Shown in pieces: positions 61,201 to 64,000 of a stretch of 64,000 nucleotides of DNA. A program made the position numbers and the translations under genes. Within the stretch, counting starts at the first letter, position 1; each line of letters begins with the position of its first letter. The notes beneath the pieces were generated by a model, which had not been told where the DNA came from, searched no databases, and worked only from the letters and a program-made list of their open reading frames with translations. Source of the stretch: Pseudonocardia oroxyli (GTDB taxonomy: Bacteria > Actinomycetota > Actinomycetes > Mycobacteriales > Pseudonocardiaceae); NCBI RefSeq assembly GCF_900102195.1, contig NZ_FNBE01000001.1, positions 434,001 to 498,000 on the forward strand, given 5' to 3'.

Positions 61201-62789
61201 GACGCTCCCGTCCGGGCGCCGGCGATCGCCGCCAGCAGCTCCCTGGTGTAGTCGTGGTGCGGGTCGGTGAACAGCTCCTCGGTGGGGCGCAGCTCCAGCA
61301 GCCTGCCCTGCCGCATCACCCCGACCCGGTGCGCGATGCGCCGGACCACGGCGAGGTCGTGCGAGATGAACAGGTACGCGAGCCCCTGCTCGGTCTGCAA
61401 CTCCTCCAGCAGCTCCAGGACCTGGGCCTGCACCGAGACGTCCAGCGCCGAGACCGGCTCGTCGCACACGACGAGATCCGGGGAGAGGGCCAGTGCGCGG
61501 GCGATCGCGATCCGCTGCCGCTGCCCGCCGGACAGCTCGACGGGCCGCCGCGCCAGCATCGCCTCGGGCAGCGCCACCCGCCCGACGAGCTCCGCGGCGC
61601 GCTGCCGCTGCGTGGCGCGCGTGCCGATCCCGAAGGCGCGCAACGGCTCGGTGACCACCTCCTCGACGGTGAACCGCGGGTCGAGGGAGGCGTAGGGGTT
61701 CTGGTAGATCAGCTGGGCCCGCCTGCGCAGCTCCCGCCAGGCGGCGCCGCGGACCCGGGTGATGTCGGTGCCGTCGAAGCGGACCTCGCCCGCGGTCGGG
61801 TCGTCCAGCCGCAGCACCAGCCGCGCCGTCGTCGACTTGCCGGAGCCGGACTCGCCGACCAGGCCGAGCGTCTCGCCGCGCGCGATGGTGAAGGAGACGT
61901 CGTCGACCGCGCGCAGGGTCGCCTTGCGGCCGAGGCGGAACTCCCGGGTCAGGCCCCGCACCTCGACCAGCGGCTTCTCCGCGGGCACGGGCGGGCGGGC
62001 CCGGGCGACGGTCAGTCCGGGCGCTGCGGCGAGCAGCGTGCGCGTGTAGGGCTGCTGCGGGTCCGCGAGCACCTGCGCGGTCGGCCCGGACTCCACGATC
62101 CGCCCGCCGGACATGACGACGAGCCGGTCCGCCCGGTCCGCCGCCACCCCCAGGTCGTGGGTCACCAACAGCAGCGCGGTGCCGGCGTCTCGCAGCGTGT
62201 CCAGGTGGTCGAGGATGCGCCGCTGGACCGTGGCGTCCAACGCGCTCGTCGGCTCGTCGGCGATGATCAGCGACGGGTTCGCCGCCGTGGCGATCGCGAT
62301 GAGCACCCGCTGTCGCATCCCGCCGGACAGCTCGTGCGGGTACTGCCGGGCCCGCAGCTCCGGCTCGGGCAGCCCGGCCCTGGCCAGCAGGGCCACGGCC
62401 TCGATCCGGGCGGTGCGCCGGTCCGCCAGCCCGTGCACCCGCAGCGTCTCCGCGACCTGGGGCCCGATGCGTTGCACGGGGTTCAGCGACACCGTCGGGT
62501 CCTGCGGGACGAGCCCGATCCGGCGCCCGCGCACCGCGCGGAAGGCCTTCGCCGACAGCCCGGTCAGCTCCTCGCCGCCCAGCGCGATCCGCCCGCCCTC
62601 GACGGCGCCGTTGTCCGGGAGCAGCCCGATCACGGCCTGGGCCAGCGTGGACTTGCCCGACCCGGACTCCCCCACGATCGCGACCGTCTCGCCCGCGTCG
62701 ACGGTCAGCGACACCCCGCGCACGGCGGGGATGTGCCCGCCCGCGATGCGGTAGCCGACGTCCAGGTCCTCGATCTCCAGCAGGGTCAT
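61197..62789 (-). CDS. fused double ATPase of Dpp/Opp-type ABC importer
   Basis: 530-residue protein with two complete ABC domains joined in one chain, equivalent to DppD plus DppF. Walker [10 protein letters not shown] occurs twice (about residues 39 and 307). The signature sequences are LSGGMRQR and LSGGQRQR, with Walker B LIIADEP and LVVCDEP. It powers uptake of peptides, nickel chelates or other small solutes through the two permeases encoded upstream. ATG overlaps the permease stop by 4 bp. The binding protein is not in the window. Confidence 0.93.
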   Translation of the reverse strand: MTLLEIEDLDVGYRIAGGHIPAVRGVSLTVDAGETVAIVGESGSGKSTLAQAVIGLLPDNGAVEGGRIALGGEELTGLSAKAFRAVRGRRIGLVPQDPTVSLNPVQRIGPQVAETLRVHGLADRRTARIEAVALLARAGLPEPELRARQYPHELSGGMRQRVLIAIATAANPSLIIADEPTSALDATVQRRILDHLDTLRDAGTALLLVTHDLGVAADRADRLVVMSGGRIVESGPTAQVLADPQQPYTRTLLAAAPGLTVARARPPVPAEKPLVEVRGLTREFRLGRKATLRAVDDVSFTIARGETLGLVGESGSGKSTTARLVLRLDDPTAGEVRFDGTDITRVRGAAWRELRRRAQLIYQNPYASLDPRFTVEEVVTEPLRAFGIGTRATQRQRAAELVGRVALPEAMLARRPVELSGGQRQRIAIARALALSPDLVVCDEPVSALDVSVQAQVLELLEELQTEQGLAYLFISHDLAVVRRIAHRVGVMRQGRLLELRPTEELFTDPHHDYTRELLAAIAGARTGAS

Positions 62790-63679
62790 CGCTTCCACTC
62801 CCCGTCCAGCGCCCGGGAGATCCGGTTCACCGACAGCACGGTCGCGGCGATCGTGAGGCCGGGCAGGGCGCACAGCCACCACGACGTCGCCAGGTAGTTG
62901 CGACCCTCGCTGATCAGCGAGCCCCACTCCGGGGCGGGCGGCGGGGCGCCGTAGCCGAGGAAGGACAGCGAGGAGATCGCGAGGATGGCCAGCCCGAACT
63001 CCAGGACGGCGAGGACCAGCACCGGGCCCGCGGCGTTCGGCAGCACGTGGCGCCACAGCGACACGTACCACCGGGTCCCGACGGACCGGGCGGCCTCGAC
63101 GTAGGTGGACCGGCGGATGCGCATCGTCTCGGCCCGCATGACCCGGGCGAAGCTCGCCACGCTCGCGATGCCGACGGCGATGGCGACCTTCACCGTGCCG
63201 TAGCCCAGCGCCGTGATCAGCGCCAGCGACAGCAGGATCGCCGGGATCGACAGCAGCACGTCGACGACGCGCATCAGGGCCTCGTCGACCCAGCGGCCGA
63301 CGAAGCCGGCGAGCAGGCCGATCAACCCGCCCGCCACCAGCGCCACCGCCACGGCGATCACGGTGGCCTGCAACGACAGCGAGGCGCCGTGCACGACCCG
63401 GGTGTAGACGTCCCGGCCCAGGTAGTCGGTGCCGAACAGGTGCGCCGCGCTGGGCGCCTGCAGCTTGTCCGCCACCACGCCGAGGTTCGGGTCGCCGGGC
63501 GCGAGCACGCTCGGCGCGAACGCCGCGATCAGCACGAGCAGCACCATCAGCACCGACGCGACCAGCCCCGGCCTGCGCAGCAGGAACCGGCCCAGCCGCG
63601 CCCGCCGCTCCCGCGGCGTGCTCGCGCGGGCGAGAACGACGGAGGAGGACCCCTCCTCCCTCAGCAACAGCTCGGTCAT
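62786..63679 (-). CDS. DppC-type ABC permease
   Basis: 297-residue inner-membrane permease with six transmembrane helices. HLFGTDYLGRDVYTRVVHGASLSL is the canonical DppC/OppC N-terminal block, and YVEAARSVGTRWYVSLWRHVLPN is the EAA loop that docks with the ATPase. A hydrophilic N-tail (about 30 residues) precedes the first helix. GGAGG lies 7 nt before the ATG. It is 34 bp downstream of the DppB-type gene. Confidence 0.92.
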   Translation of the reverse strand: MTELLLREEGSSSVVLARASTPRERRARLGRFLLRRPGLVASVLMVLLVLIAAFAPSVLAPGDPNLGVVADKLQAPSAAHLFGTDYLGRDVYTRVVHGASLSLQATVIAVAVALVAGGLIGLLAGFVGRWVDEALMRVVDVLLSIPAILLSLALITALGYGTVKVAIAVGIASVASFARVMRAETMRIRRSTYVEAARSVGTRWYVSLWRHVLPNAAGPVLVLAVLEFGLAILAISSLSFLGYGAPPPAPEWGSLISEGRNYLATSWWLCALPGLTIAATVLSVNRISRALDGEWKR

Positions 63680-63713
63680 GATGTCGCCTCCGCGGGAGGG
63701 AGCACGTCGGCGG

Positions 63714-64000
63714 TCACGCCGGCACCCCCGTCGCGATCCTCGGGTCGAGGACCGGGTAGATCAGGTCGACGAGCAGGTTCACGCCGACGAACACGAGCGA
63801 CGCGAAGATCACGATCCCCTGCACGAGCGGGATGTCCTGCACCCCGACCGCCTGCACCGTGAGCCTGCCCAGGCCGGGCCGGGTGAACACCGTCTCGACG
63901 ACGACGGTGCCCGCGAGCAGGTTGCCCGCCACGTACCCGAGCACCGTCAGCGCCGGGATGGCCGCGTTGCGCAGGGCGTGCCGCAGGTGGACGTCCCGCT
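63714..64000 (-). CDS. DppB-type ABC permease (partial, cut by window edge)
   Basis: Only the C-terminal part is visible. The frame is open to the right edge and reads RDVHLRHALRNAAIPALTVL, which is the EAA-loop region of a DppB permease. It continues with the terminal helices VAGNLLAGTVVVETVFTRPGLGRL and FASLVFVGVNLLVDLIYPVLDPR. The GTG at 63944 is internal and is not the start. It belongs to the same operon as the DppC, ATPase and LLM genes. Confidence 0.9.
   Translation of the reverse strand, partial: RDVHLRHALRNAAIPALTVLGYVAGNLLAGTVVVETVFTRPGLGRLTVQAVGVQDIPLVQGIVIFASLVFVGVNLLVDLIYPVLDPRIATGVPA

Overview
The window is chromosomal DNA from a very GC-rich actinomycete, most likely a Pseudonocardia-like member of the Pseudonocardiales. 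The evidence is the codon use, frequent GTG starts, many leaderless genes (a TANNNT hexamer 6-8 nt before the start codon), a cytochrome bcc-aa3 operon, mycolata-type mannosyltransferases, and a gene order that I recall closely follows M. tuberculosis Rv2170 to Rv2196. I see no tRNA, rRNA, CRISPR array, insertion sequence or prophage.

Left part (1-37 kb), housekeeping. A short SOS-type unit (DUF6504 and HEPN proteins behind a perfect LexA box) opens the window. The Rv2170-Rv2196-like block follows: GNAT, lppM, metF, idsA2, mptA, Rv2175c, pknL, aroG, an exoribonuclease, plsC, an ArsA-like ATPase, SRPBCC proteins, fadD15, a PimB-like glycosyltransferase, an NlpC/P60 hydrolase, a DEDDh/UvrC-like nuclease, trpD, ctaE and qcrCAB. 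Carotenoid genes crtI and crtB are interleaved with idsA2 and mptA in one operon. An orphan sugar-type binding lipoprotein, a ROK kinase and a GH16 glucanase are local additions.

Middle (37-47.6 kb), accessory metabolism. A branched-chain-type leader peptide precedes a small ACT-like protein. Then come fprA, a thioesterase, a GlxA-type regulator, and a beta-ketoadipate set: IclR regulator and pcaB facing a HAD phosphatase and a 3-oxoacid CoA-transferase (pcaIJ/scoAB type), with an IclR-type operator at its promoter. A TetR regulator diverges from an FMN reductase/MFS exporter pair across two operator palindromes.

Right part (47.6-64 kb). A catabolic cluster carries an FAD hydroxylase, acyl-AMP ligase, maleate isomerase, TetR regulator, VOC dioxygenase, an 82-residue unknown protein and an alpha/beta hydrolase, divergent from a HyuA/HyuB pair whose HyuB has an extra C-terminal four-cysteine domain. 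Two copies of one 14-bp operator sit in the divergent promoter. This is the best candidate for an undescribed pathway: ring-acid activation, hydroxylation, ring opening and maleate to fumarate. An AbiEi-like protein and an operon of LLM flavoenzyme plus Dpp/Opp-type ABC transporter close the window; the last permease runs off the right edge.

Non-coding structure is unusually rich. A dispersed family of 42-bp palindromes occupies gene 3' ends and even supplies stop codons. A second palindrome family has a TGGARCCA core, and a 73-bp tandem repeat array carries eight palindromes.
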